In this document: one piece after another, positions 1 to 9,985 of the stretch
How positions within the stretch are numbered: the first letter of the stretch is position 1
Layout of the letters: each line of letters opens with the position of its first letter
Source: Amaurobius ferox
Lineage: Eukaryota > Arthropoda > Arachnida > Araneae > Amaurobiidae
NCBI GenBank assembly: GCA_951213105.1
Contig: OX578146.1
Span: forward strand, 115,532,387-115,596,386
Reading direction: 5' to 3'
Length of the DNA: 64,000 bases
Notes under the pieces: model-generated
What the model was told of the DNA's origin: nothing
Database searches by the model: none
What the model saw: the letters and a program-made list of their open reading frames with translations, nothing else
Made by a program: the position numbers and the translations under genes

Positions 1-23
1 ATTATATATATATACATTATATA

Positions 24-61
<38 letters not shown>
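1..61. repeat. (TA)n simple repeat
   Basis: Almost pure alternating T and A at the window edge. The next ~240 bases (62-303) hold no recognisable gene; they may include the upstream end of the virus-like block, but no terminal inverted repeat could be matched by eye. Confidence 0.9.
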
Positions 62-66
<5 letters not shown>

Positions 67-303
67 CCTAAATATAATTGGTAGGACCGGGGAACCGTAG
101 AAAAATTTATATTTCGCATTTCTTTTACAAATGCATTTATTGATTTTAACTGTTTTAAGATACTATATTTTAAAATTTAAAACATTTTTGCAATTGGAAG
201 TGTATCTCTGTGACTAACGGATGAGTAAATAGCCATTGGGCACCGATAGCACTGGACACCCTGTATAATGTTTATGTAGGGAACAAGGGGATTAGTACCT
301 TGC

Positions 304-551
304 GATGCAAAAGGAAAAGGAATAGGAAATGTAGCAGATCCTAAAGATGATAAAAATGTTGTGAATAAAAGATATTTTGAAAAAAATACATTAATATTAC
401 AGAATGATAAATTTGATGCAAAAGGAAAAAAATAGATAATGTAGCAGGCCCAGAATATGATAAAGATGCTGTCAATAAAATATATTTAGATAATAGAGAT
501 ATCTGGATTACCGTAGAAGATCTTATTTTTACAGATGGAGAATTTACATAA
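304..551 (+). pseudogene. Fibre-like repeat protein fragment, frameshifted
   Basis: Two copies of a ~40-residue repeat can be read. Each starts DAKGK, then a (G/D)NVA-P segment, then a segment ending (V/A)VNK-Y. Similar 'NVADP..DAVNK.Y' repeats are common in tail-fibre-like and virion-surface proteins of phages and some eukaryotic DNA viruses, which is my basis for the name. The first repeat lies in frame from 304. The frame changes in the A-run near 432-436, and the second repeat then runs to TAA at 549-551. No convincing start codon is visible upstream, so the gene is 5'-incomplete or its start has decayed. It is followed 12 bases later by another gene on the same strand. The function is inferred from repeat style only. 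Confidence 0.45.
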
Positions 552-563
552 ATAAATTTCAAT

Positions 564-881
564 ATGATGAGTTCTAAATTATTGGATCAAGAGATGCGAT
601 TAACTACAGATATGTATATGATAATTTCCATATATTTAGTTATATATGTAGAAAGTAAATATATATATGATAAAAGTCAAGATCTACATATATCACTAGA
701 AATTAATGGTAAGGAAATTTTAAATGCTAATACAGATACAGTAACCTGTTTTGCTTATGGTAAACGTGATGATATCATCACATTATGAATAAAATCCGAT
801 GGTAAATCAAACACTTTAAAACCTTATATGCATATTGAAAAATCCCTTTCTAAAATACGTTCACCAATAAATGGATATTGA
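564..881 (+). pseudogene. Unknown virus-block gene with internal TGA
   Basis: ATG at 564 opens a frame read to a TGA at 786-788. The same frame continues with protein-like composition (basic and polar, ending SPINGY) to a second TGA at 879-881. I take 879-881 as the original end, because the next gene starts at ATG 871 and overlaps it by 11 bases, as in compact viral genomes. The internal TGA stands where a tryptophan (TGG) would fit (context ITL-stop-IKSDG), though no homologue was available to prove this. The product would be about 105 residues with no recognised domain. It may be the C-terminal part of the fibre-like gene just upstream, whose stop lies 12 bases away. Confidence 0.35.
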
Positions 882-1521
882 TTGGAATGCATTTTCCAGA
901 AATAATTTATCTGAAGATGTAATTAGAAATCTTAAAGATCATTTAAATATGGATTTAATTTTTCAATATTCATGACTGTCTGATTCTTTTATTGAAGATT
1001 TTGCTCAACCTGATGATTGGCCTACAATTTCTAGATATCAAAAATTATCAGAAGATTTTATAGAAAAATGTAAAGATAAAGTAGATTGGGAAAACATTTC
1101 TCATTATCAAACTTTAAGTAACGAATTTATCATAAATTTTTCTGATCATTTAGATTTATATAAAGTGTCAATGCTTCAAAATCTTTCAGAAGATACCATG
1201 AGAGTATTAAAAGATGATATAAATTGGATGTATATAACTAGATATCAAACATTTAGTGAAAATTTTATAGAAGAATTTATGCATAAATTAGATTTTTGTT
1301 ATTTGATTAAATACAAATTTGATCTATTACCTGATCACTTTTTTAATGTTTATTGGAAAAAAATACAAGGTATACAGATGAGTGAATTAAATAAAAAGTT
1401 TGATCATCATGAAATAGAACCTTACAGAGAAAAAATTATTGAAGAGATTTGTGAAGTTAAAAAAGTCTTGAGAGAATGTGTTTATTTTTTGAGACAATTA
1501 ACTAACAAAGATGAAAAATAA
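871..1521 (+). pseudogene. LSExFI-repeat protein (giant-virus-style repeats)
   Basis: From ATG 871 the frame encodes about six tandem ~22-residue repeats of the form D/N-W-x3-S/T-x-Y-Q-x-L/F-S-E-x-F-I-E, for example ISRYQKLSEDFIEK and ITRYQTFSENFIEE. It ends at TAA 1519-1521, giving about 216 residues. Repeats of this style occur in proteins of unknown function in giant DNA viruses such as mimivirus relatives; this is recalled family knowledge, not a search result. One in-frame TGA at 973-975 breaks repeat 2, so from 1165 the intact part is 118 residues. The leucine-rich-repeat gene starts 28 bases downstream on the same strand. The role is unknown; such repeats may be protein-binding scaffolds. 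Confidence 0.5.
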
Positions 1522-1548
1522 ATATTTTATAATAATGTCTCTAAATAA

Positions 1549-2776
1549 ATGAATGTTATATATAATAATGGTATAAAAAAATCATTTATCTCTTTCTTAA
1601 ATATAGGGAATCCTGCTGAAGTGAAATCTATTTTTTTATTATATTATGGAATAGAAAAATTAACGTCAGGAATAGAAAATTTAACTAATTTAAAAGAATT
1701 ATATTGTGAGGGATATAAATTAACGTCACTTGGAGGAATAGAAAATTTAATAAATTTAGAAATATTGTCTTGTGGGGGAAATAAATTAACGTCACTTGAA
1801 GGTATAAAAAATTTAATAAATTTAGAAAAATTATATTGTGGAGACAATAAATTAACTTCACTTGAAGGAATAGAAAATTTAATAAATTTAGAAGAATTAT
1901 ATTGTGAAGGAAATAAAATAACTTCACTTGAAAGAATAAAAAATTTAACAAATTTAAAAAAACTATATTGTGGAGACAATAAATTAACTTCACTTGAAGG
2001 AATAGAAAATTTCACAAATTTAGGAGAATTATATTGTGGAGAAAATAAATTAACTTCACTTGAAGGAATAGAAAATTTAATAAATTTAAAAGAATTAGAT
2101 TGTAGAAAAAATAAATTAACTTCACTTGAAGGAATAGAAAATTTAATAAATATAGTATTATTAGATTGTAGAGAAAATGATATTACATCTATAAATGAAT
2201 TAATATTTTTGCCTAGAATATATAATGCATGGTATGATGAAGATAAAATAAATTTACCCCCGATTTTAAGAAGACGATTATTTCATAATAATGTATATAA
2301 TGACTCTCAAAACGTACATAATACATATATTCAAAAATCTTTGAGAGAGACTATCATAAAATTATTAAATACAGAAATTACATATGATTTAGATGAATGC
2401 ATTAAAGAATTAGGTATAAAAATTAAAACACACTTACTGGAGGAAGAATTCCATAATATTAAATTTAGTGAGATATTAGTTGTTGTGTTTAATAGAATTT
2501 TAAAAAATGAGAATAAAAATGAAATAATAAAAGTGTTAAAAGATGAACTAAAAGAGGGTGATGATAAATGTTTTGTAGGGAAAGTAACTAGAATAATTAA
2601 TGTACTAAATGGATTTGATCCTGATGTTTCTATTACAATTTCTGATAATGAACAAAAAATATTATAGCTGAAAAAATATTTAGAGAGCCAAAGTCTGATG
2701 AAGAATACAGAGAAAAACTTAAAAAGAGATGGAAGAAAGAGGTTTTACAGATTATGAAGAATGGATGGATTTATAA
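1549..2776 (+). pseudogene. Leucine-rich-repeat protein, C-terminus frameshifted
   Basis: ATG 1549 opens a 372-residue frame ending at 2667. Residues ~30-225 are about eight 22-residue leucine-rich repeats of the pattern L-T-S-L-E-G-I-E-N-L-x-N-L-x-x-L-x-C. The conserved Cys and TSLEGIENL core resemble viral LRRs such as those of mimivirus-like proteins. After the repeats comes a helical tail including CFVGKVTRIINVLNGFD and ISDNEQ. Protein-like sequence continues past the stop in another frame (residues such as AEKIF-EPKSDEEYREKL), then shifts once more to a plausible end (FTDYEEWMDL) with TAA at 2774-2776. Two late frameshifts have therefore clipped a longer protein. The 66-bp DNA units are very alike, which suggests recent duplication or gene conversion. 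The function is unknown. Confidence 0.55.
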
Positions 2777-3188
2777 AAAATACTTTATTTTATATATAAC
2801 TATAAAAACTTTAAAAGATTTCTAAATAATAAAATTTGGAAGGATTTAATATAACTTTATATACCTCCCTGCTTTTCTCAACCTGACAGGCTATGGCAGC
2901 CCAAAGGTCATATAAAACTAATCCATAGTTAAATATTTCATATCACATTAGCTTGATTTAAAGTTTCGACAGTCACTTTCTTCTATTGATCATTACTTAT
3001 ACGTTTTAAATCTCATCATCAGTTTCGAATTCCATTCTGCTTTGAGGTTGTTTATCGCGCCTTCTCTCTTATGAGTCAGAAGATGAGTCATCACAACCCT
3101 GCGAAGCGGTGTTTGTCCCACTTCGCGGTGTCGAAAAATATTTATGTTCCATGCTGCGGGAAAAATTCCCACTTGCCGGGGTTAATAA
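2777..3188. other. Gap inside the virus-like block
   Basis: Non-coding except for a possible 48-codon frame at 3071-3217 (+) that contains CCGK and ends in Cys. It overlaps the next gene in another frame. GC content rises compared with the flanking genes. The rest shows nothing recognisable. Confidence 0.4.
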
Positions 3189-3617
3189 ATGACCTCAGAC
3201 TTTTTCAACGATGTTGAAATCGTTGCATCGACTGATATTTCAGATAATGAAGATTTGTATTATACAGTTGCACATAATCATAAGGTGAAATTAATCTATA
3301 ATTCTTCAGAAGAAGAATATTTTTATGTTATAGACTATGAGAGTTCAAAACAAAGATATAATAGTAGAGTTTGTTATTTTAATCAATTAAAAAGGAGGTA
3401 TAATATTTCTCAAGAAGTTGAGGATATGTTTCTAAAATTTTTAGATTTTATGTATTATGAGAAATCAGTTAACTATTATTATTTTATGAAAAAGATTTGT
3501 AATATTTTTAATATTGAAAATAAAATAAAGGTCCAAAGACTTTGTTCTAAAGTCAAAAAGAAATATGCAAGCATCTGGAATGAATTTCAAAAAATGTTTC
3601 CCAATAAATGGAGCTAA
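3189..3617 (+). CDS. Uncharacterised virus-block protein, 142 residues
   Basis: This open frame runs from ATG 3189 to TAA 3615-3617. The N-terminus is acidic (DVEIVASTDISDNEDLYY); the C-terminal two thirds are rich in Lys, Tyr and Phe and probably helical, ending FQKMFPNKWS. No domain was recognised. Its end overlaps the ATG at 3608 by 10 bases. A degraded copy of the same C-terminal coding sequence lies at 4866-4943, where it overlaps the start of the DNA polymerase in the same way. The ancestral order therefore probably had this gene directly upstream of the polymerase. This is the only longer gene of the block without an obvious break, but nothing shows that it is expressed. It could also be the last exon of something larger. 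Confidence 0.45.
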   Translation: MTSDFFNDVEIVASTDISDNEDLYYTVAHNHKVKLIYNSSEEEYFYVIDYESSKQRYNSRVCYFNQLKRRYNISQEVEDMFLKFLDFMYYEKSVNYYYFMKKICNIFNIENKIKVQRLCSKVKKKYASIWNEFQKMFPNKWS

Positions 3618-3892
3618 CAATAATGTGTATACACTCTTTGACTATGAAATCAGTAAATGAGTTTTATATATATCATAGAAATGGAAAAATTTATTTCCAA
3701 AGTCATTGTAAATGTTGTGATTCCATAATCAATTATAAAAAATTTAAATGTGAATGTGGTTTGCAATATACCTATACACACAAAAAAAGACATCCCATTC
3801 GGGACGGCGGCATTCCGAAACTACCGTGGCCCAAAGGACGAAGCGCTTCGTTTCTGAAATGTGCCCAAAAGACGGCTATTTTTTTGCGCTAA
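3608..3892 (+). CDS. Cys-rich virus-block ORF truncated by foreign sequence
   Basis: ATG 3608 overlaps the preceding stop. The first ~59 residues are AT-rich in codon use like the neighbours and include a C-x-C-C then C-x-C-G Cys pattern, possibly metal-binding. From about 3785 the base composition changes abruptly to GC-richer sequence (HPIRDGGIPKLPWPKG), so the remaining residues to 3892 are probably read-through into inserted DNA. The original C-terminus is not visible. It starts MELT, like the polymerase frame at 4928, because both begin in the duplicated junction sequence. The function is unknown. Confidence 0.35.
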   Translation: MELTIMCIHSLTMKSVNEFYIYHRNGKIYFQSHCKCCDSIINYKKFKCECGLQYTYTHKKRHPIRDGGIPKLPWPKGRSASFLKCAQKTAIFLR

Positions 3893-4865
3893 GACTAACA
3901 CTCGAAAAAAATTCACTAAAAATCACCCGTTCAACACAGCATTCTACTTTTTTCAGGAAGAAAGGAAATACTTATTTTCTATTTGATGTATATTTCTTAT
4001 ACAAATTTTCTTTTATCAAAATATTAAAAATTTTAGTGTATATATATTTTAGGTACAGATGGATAATTCTTTGGCATGTCCTTCCGATTTTTTAAAACTG
4101 TACCACATACATGCGTATTCTTAGACAACAAATACTTTCCAGGTACAGGAGAGGTAAAAAATTTATCCAAATACAAAGTATATCCTTTTCCTAAAAGTTC
4201 ATTTAGAAATGTTTTCACATTGCGTTCTCCATACCCACCATCAGAGCTTGATAATCCCGTGTCCTTTCCAGTATACACAAGGAAATTCCATTTATAGCCT
4301 CATTCCGATTCTGACGATTTATGTATTTTTATTCCATATCTGGACCTTTTCGATAGGATATATTAACGAAATCCCAGCCTTCCTTTCCATGAGAACATAA
4401 ATAACCTAATCATTTCATTGCCGCACATTCCTTTACCCCCCCCCTCCCCCACCCATTAAAAAAAAGTACTCTCTTATATTCCTCTAATTCAACAGCGAAA
4501 TCAATAAAAGACAAAATCAGAACGAGACCCGGAACTCAATTATAAAATTGTTTATGCTGCGAGAACTGAACTGTCTGCTTACGCTACAGAACCATGTTTC
4601 ATCCCTCCAAATGGAGAAATAATTCATTGGATTCTCTTTGTGCCAAGGTCAAACATCTGCAAAATACATTTAAGTTGCTTCCACGGGCATTTAACGCCAT
4701 CTAGTAGACAAATACATTCAAATTAAAACGTTCCACGTAGAAACACCAATACGTGCCAGTCGCCCTTTAGGGTGAAATTTCCTCCGGCCCGAGTGCGTGC
4801 CGTTCGTCCTTGAATGCAAGTTCGCAGCTGGCACGTGGGCGTGCCAATCGTCGCGAAAGGGTTAA
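3785..4865. mobile_element. Decayed piggyBac-like insertion in the virus block
   Basis: The segment is foreign to its surroundings in base composition, carries a piggyBac transposase remnant on the minus strand, and ends at TTAA (4862-4865) after the sequence TCGCGAAAGGG. Read from the other strand this is TTAACCCTTTCGCGA, a typical piggyBac-superfamily terminus. A related motif, CGCCCTTTAGGG, lies at ~4761-4772. The left terminus is not clear; 3785 is where viral-like composition stops. A poly-C run lies at ~4437-4447. The right end lies directly in front of the degraded gene copy at 4866. Confidence 0.45.
4033..4345 (-). pseudogene. piggyBac transposase fragment
   Basis: The minus-strand frame 4278-4033 encodes LLGKGYTLYLDKFFTSP, then LLSKNTHVCGTVLKNRKDMPKN. 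This matches the DDE domain of piggyBac transposases (the 'D-N/K-F-(Y/F)-TSP' catalytic Asp region and the CGT-R-NRK segment). The same family continues upstream to about 4345 as SKRSRYGIKI... and GYKWNF-VYTGKD, interrupted by an in-frame stop. Only ~100 of the ~500-600 residues typical of the family remain, so it cannot be active. Confidence 0.7.
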
Positions 4866-4943
4866 AAAGTATTTATCACAGTAAGCATCTTCCAGGATAA
4901 ATTATTTCAAAAAATGTTTCCTAATAAATGGAGCTCACCTTAA
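4866..4943 (+). pseudogene. Degraded copy of the 3' end of the 142-residue gene
   Basis: This stretch encodes a tail ending FQKMFPNKWSSP and then TAA (4941-4943), matching the C-terminus of the gene at 3189-3617. The upstream part of the match is weak. It begins right at the TTAA that ends the piggyBac-like relic. The polymerase ATG (4928) lies inside this tail in another frame. Confidence 0.5.
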
Positions 4944-7900
4944 AGTCAAAGACTATTAATGAACTTAGAAAAGGAGAAAAACTATTGAATATTAAACAAC
5001 CTAAAGGCTGTAAGAAGGATAATTTAATTAGATTATTAATTAAATATATCAGAAAAACAGGTAAATATAAACCTATTTTAGTAGAATTATTAAATTTAGA
5101 TATATCAAAATACTTAGAAAAACAGAAAAAAATATTTATTGAAAAACCTCAAAAACGTAATAAAATTAAGAAATTTTTTGATTCTTTTAATTTAAGATTT
5201 GATAAAAATAGTAATGATTTTAAATCTGTAATTTTCTTTCCTGAAGAAAAGTTACTAGAAGAAAATCTTGAAAAGTTATTTACAGAAGATAGAAAATGCC
5301 GTATATGTGGTAAATATTACGAACCTGAAGATAAAGAAAAACATATAAAGAAAGACTTAATGATTAAATGATCAAAACAAAATAGAAAATGTATTATTTG
5401 CGGTATATATTATAAACATTTAGAAAATCACATATCAAGTTGAAAACATAAAAAAGCATTATTAAATGATGAAGGTAATGTAGAAATTAAGGAATATGAA
5501 ACTGCTTATATATCTAGATTAAGATCATATAGAATTAATAATTGTAATAATATTAAAATCCCTCTAGAATTTTTAGAAGAGAAAAGAAAGGTTGTAATAA
5601 AAAAATAAAGCAAATTTTGGAAGAATTTAATGGTGTAAAGGTAAATTTTAAATTGTTTTGTTTGTATAAATTGAATGAAGAAATTCAAGAATTTACATTC
5701 AAAACTGAGAATCAAATTATATTAAAATCTATTGATTTACATACCTTTTATGATTATGTTATTGACAACTTAATAAATGAATCTGATGATTTTATATCAA
5801 AAGGATCTGGTTGGAGTCTTGAAGAAATTAAATTTTTGGAATTGAGAATAAATAAGTATCAAACCTTGAGAGGATCAAGTTATATTGATTTACCTGAAAA
5901 CATTAAATCTAAACAAGCTATAATAAATGTGAAATATAAAGACAATAAATGTTTTATGTGGTCTATATTATCAGCAATTCATCCTGTAAAAAAAGATCCT
6001 CAAAGAGTGTCAAAATATGAACAATATAAAGATGAATTAAATTTTAAAAGAATTGATTTTCCTGTTTCATTAGACAATATTAAGAAATTTGAAAAACTAA
6101 ATAATATATCTGTAAATGTTTATAGTTATGATGGTTCAATTTATCCACTTAGAATAACTAACAATAAATTAGAAAAACATGTAAACTTGTTTTATATGAA
6201 AGATGAAAAAAATGATCATTATTGTTGGATTAAAAATATGAATAGTTTGATCGGATCACAAATTACTAATCATCGTATATTTTTATGTGATAGATGTTTA
6301 AATCATTTTTATTCTGAGGAAAGATTAAAGATACATGAGGAATACTGTAAAGAGAAAGAAGCTGTCACAATTAATATGCCTAAAAAAGATGAAGTTATTC
6401 AATTTAAAAATCATGAAAGAAAAATGAGAGTACCATATACTATATATGCTGATTTTGAATCTCTCTTACCTAAAATTGATACACGTGAGCAAGATCAAAC
6501 AAAATCATATACTGTGAAATATCAAAAACATGTAGCAGATGCATTTTGTTATTATAACAAATATGAAAATGAATACTTTAAACTTCCTGTTGTTTATAGA
6601 GAACCTGATACAATCAAAAATCATTATAAAAGAACTAATATTTGTCATATATGTGAAAAACAAATCTTAAAGGATAAAAAAGTAATTGATCATAGTCATA
6701 TAACTGGAAAATATAGGGGTCCTGCTCATAATGTTTGTAATTTAAATTATCAAATTCCAAAATTTATTTCATTAAAAATTCATAATTTAACAGGTTATGA
6801 TTCTCATTTGTTTATGAAAAAACTTGGATTTGATAAATCAAAAATAGATGCTATACATAATACTGAAGAAAAATATATATCTTTCAGCAAAAAAATAGAA
6901 GGTATGAAATTGAGATTTATTGATTCATTTAAATTTATGTCTTGCAGTTTAGATAATTTATCAAAAATCTTGAGACCAGAGAATGAAATAAATAGATGTC
7001 CTCCAAAAATACGGAAAATGAAATATATTAAATACTTAAAATCAAAATTTAGAGAGACATCATTACATTTTCCTGATGATAAATTAGATCTCATTACAAG
7101 AAAAAGTGTATATCCCTATGCTTATATGGATTCTAGAGATAAATACAAAGAAACAGAATTACCTTCAAAAGATAAATTTTATAATAAATTGAATGAATGT
7201 AATATAACTGATGAAGAATATAAACATGCTCAACGTGTTTGGAAAGAATTCAATATAAAAAATTTAGGTGAATATGCCGATTTATATGTCAAAACAGATG
7301 TATTAATTTTAACAGATGTATTTGAAAATTTTAGAGATGCTTGTTTAAAAACTTATAAATTAGATCCAGATTGGTATTTTACTGCTCCTGGTTTATCTTG
7401 GGATGCAATGTTAAAAATCTGATGTGGGCAGCACATGACTTTCCCTGCAGACTTATATTCACGTTCTCTTTATTTAAATAAAATTTAATTCACTTTTAAT
7501 TTTCAATTTTTGTTCTCATTTGAAAACTGGACTTATTTTCAAAAATGGTGTAGGAAAAATACGGAAAACTAAAATATCTCGAGAACGGCTAGTCCTAGTG
7601 CAATGGGGTTGGCTTTATTCTTTTCTTCGCTAAAAATTAAGTATTAAACAAGCATTTAATGGCTATATTTGAGCATACGTATTTCTTAAGTTTAGATTTT
7701 GATGATTTTTGCGGGTCATTTTGTAAAAAAGGCAGGTTATTTTTTTCCGAATTATACCAAAATATAATCAGCACCAGGGTGGCCTACAAGCAACTTATCT
7801 ACCAGATTTTGTGAAATTCGGTCCATTAGTTTTTTAGTTAGAGTGGATATAAGCTTTTGCGGGCCATTTTGCAAAAAAAGGTAGGTTCTTTTAACCCGAG

Positions 7901-9637
7901 TCATACCCAAAACTAATCAGCACCAGAATCGTGCACCAGTGACTTACCTACCAAATTTTATGAAATTCGGTCAATTAGTTTTTTAGTTAGAGTGGACACA
8001 AAATCTGCACAGATAGACACACAGACAGACAGACACACAGACACACACACACACAAACGTCACGCTAAAAATAGTGTTTTCGTATTCTAGAGGTCTCGAA
8101 ACGTGTAGATCCGTCGAAAACTCGAGTTGCGATTTTCGACATGATTCCAATACTTTCCCTATACATTACCATGTATTGCAGGGAAAGTAAAAATAAAAAA
8201 TGTTAAATTAGATTTATTAAATAATTATGATATGATTCTCATGATAGAAAAAGTTTTAAGAGGAAGTGTTTCACGATGTTGTAATAGATATGGAAAAGCA
8301 AATAATAAATATATGAAAAATTCTGATAATAGTAAAGAATCCAATTATTTAATGTATTTAGATGCTAATAATTTATATGGATAGGCTATGAGTCAATATT
8401 TACCATATGGAGAATTTAAATGGTGTAATGGTGATGAAATAAATTATGTTAAACGGAAGTATATAGCCATAAAATAAAAGATGATTCAGAGAATGGATAT
8501 ATATTTGAAATTAGTTTAAGATATCCAAAAGAGTTACATGATTATCATTCAGATTTACCATTATGTCCTGAAAATAGAATTCCTGAAAATTCGAAACAAG
8601 ATAAGTTATTAACAACTTTATACGATAAAGAGAAATATGTAGTTCATTATAGAAGTTTAAAACAATATTTGAAAATGGGTTTAAAGGCTGTAAGAGTACA
8701 TAGAGTATTACAATTTAAGCAATCGAATTGGTTGAAAAAATATATAGATTTAAACACTGAAATGAGAAAGAAAGCTGATAATGATTTTGAGAAAGATTTT
8801 TATAAATTGATGAATAATTCAGTATTTGGGAAAACTATGGAAAATATAAGAAAACGAATCGATGTAAGATTATGTTGTAATTATGATCAAGTTAAAAAAT
8901 TAATTGCTAAACCTAATTTCAAATGTAGAACTATTTTTGATGAAAATTTGGTAGCTGTTCACATGAAAAAAACAAAACTATATTTTAATAAACCGATTTA
9001 TGTTGAAATGAGTATATTAGATTTATCTAAACATGTAATGTATGATTTTCATTATAATGTTATGAAACCGAGATATAAGGATAATATTAAATTATTATAT
9101 ATGGATACAGATAGTTTTATATATGATATTAAAACAGATGACCTTTATGTAGATATGAAGTCAATGATTGATTATTTCGATACATCTGATTATCAAGTAA
9201 ATAATCCATATAATATACCTAGATGTAATAAAAAAGTATTAGATAAAATGAAAGATGAAAATAGCGGTGTGATTATGGAAGAATTTGTAGGTTTAAGAAG
9301 TAAAATGTATTCAATAAGATTAGAAAAACAGAGTGTTGAAGAATATAATAATAATGAAGATAAAGAAAACCATAAAAAATTTGAGACTAAGAAGTCTAAA
9401 GGAGCTAAGACTAGTACCGTTAAAAACAGAATATCATTTGAAGATTATAAAGACTGTTTATTAAATAAAAAAGATCAATATAGAACACAGACTTTAATTA
9501 GAAGTAAGAAACATGAATTGTATTCAATTCAAGTAAACAAGATAGCTTTATCAGCAAAAGATGATAAAAGATTTATATTAGAAGATGGTATGAATACTAG
9601 AGCCTTGGGACATTATAAAAATGTTAATTCTATATAA
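4928..9637 (+). pseudogene. Protein-primed family B DNA polymerase, broken
   Basis: Large Polinton/adintovirus-type DNA polymerase B (DNA_pol_B_2), which copies linear DNA from a protein primer. The N-terminus (from ATG 4928) carries C2H-type finger motifs (CRICGKYY and CIICGIYYKHLENH). A region with GSGW and LRGSSYIDLPENIK is typical of arthropod members. Another finger (CDRCLNHF) is near 6285. Exonuclease motifs are DFE (6451-6459), GYD (6793-6801) and YVKTD (7285-7299). An endonuclease VII-like C-x2-C...DHSH insert lies at ~6644-6740. Polymerase motif A DANNLYG is at 8361-8381, motif B NNSVFGK at ~8812-8832, and motif C YMDTDS at ~9098-9115. Breaks: TGA at 5369 and 5441, a frameshift in the A-run near 5601-5607, a mobile element at 7418-8188, TAG at 8382-8384, and a frameshift near 8470. 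Intact pieces are 5617-7422 and 8669-9637. It cannot make a working enzyme. Confidence 0.85.
7418..8188 (+). mobile_element. Helentron-like non-autonomous element, family F1, inside polymerase
   Basis: The 5' end is TCTGATGTGGGCAGCACATG, then ACTTTCCCTGCA. The 3' end has the hairpin arms ACTTTCCCT/AGGGAAAGT, whose right arm (TGCAGGGAAAGT) is complementary to the 5' subterminal motif. Subterminal inverted repeats with a 3' hairpin and no TIR are typical of Helentron-derived HINEs. Inside are two copies of a ~135-bp unit (~7719-7847 and ~7860-7990) and a CAGA/CA microsatellite. AAAAAT stands on both sides of the insertion. There is no coding capacity. The polymerase frame stops at its left edge and resumes at its right edge. 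Confidence 0.7.
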
Positions 9638-9796
9638 ATGGATGAGTGCTTAGGTGGAGCTTTAAATGTTACAAATTCTGAAGACTGTTTGACTTATCTT
9701 TATAAAATCTCTTATAAAATCAATAAAAGAAGATATATATTTAAGTATTCGGGTATTATTGATGATAAATACGTATATGAATTAGAGAAAGCTTAA
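9638..9796 (+). CDS. Small ORF abutting the polymerase, 52 residues
   Basis: The ATG follows the polymerase stop codon with no gap (TAA-ATG), and the frame is open to TAA 9794-9796. The codon use matches the block. The product starts MDECLGGALN, has Cys at residues 4 and 17, a basic middle (KINKRRYIF) and an acidic end. No family was recognised. It could be a real small gene read from the same transcript or the remnant of a longer one. Confidence 0.4.
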   Translation: MDECLGGALNVTNSEDCLTYLYKISYKINKRRYIFKYSGIIDDKYVYELEKA

Positions 9797-9805
9797 TCTT
9801 TTTTC

Positions 9806-9833
9806 AGTGGGGGGGGGGGCGTCACCCCCCACT
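9806..9833. other. G/C hairpin after the polymerase gene
   Basis: Arms AGTGGGGGG and CCCCCCACT enclose a short loop, ten bases after the last stop codon. A second G-run/C-run hairpin lies at ~9950-9973. These are candidate transcript-end structures. Confidence 0.55.
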
Positions 9834-9985
9834 ATAATTATCATATATTTTGTATATTCATAATGATTTCATATTTTTATAATTCTTTTTAATTTTATAA
9901 AAAATGTTTAGATTTAGTTAAACATTTTGAGTTTTTCTATTAAATATATGGGGGGGGGGTCTTAACCCCACCCTTTAAAAACAGG

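Noticed and set aside
1644..2015. Long open frames on the minus strand across the LRR gene
   Set aside because: They are antisense shadows of the 66-bp coding repeats and carry no independent features.
304..9796. Alternative genetic code (TGA = Trp) for the virus-like block
   Set aside because: Intact reading frames in the same block use TGG for Trp, and one of the disrupted Trp positions is TAG, so mutation explains the stops better.
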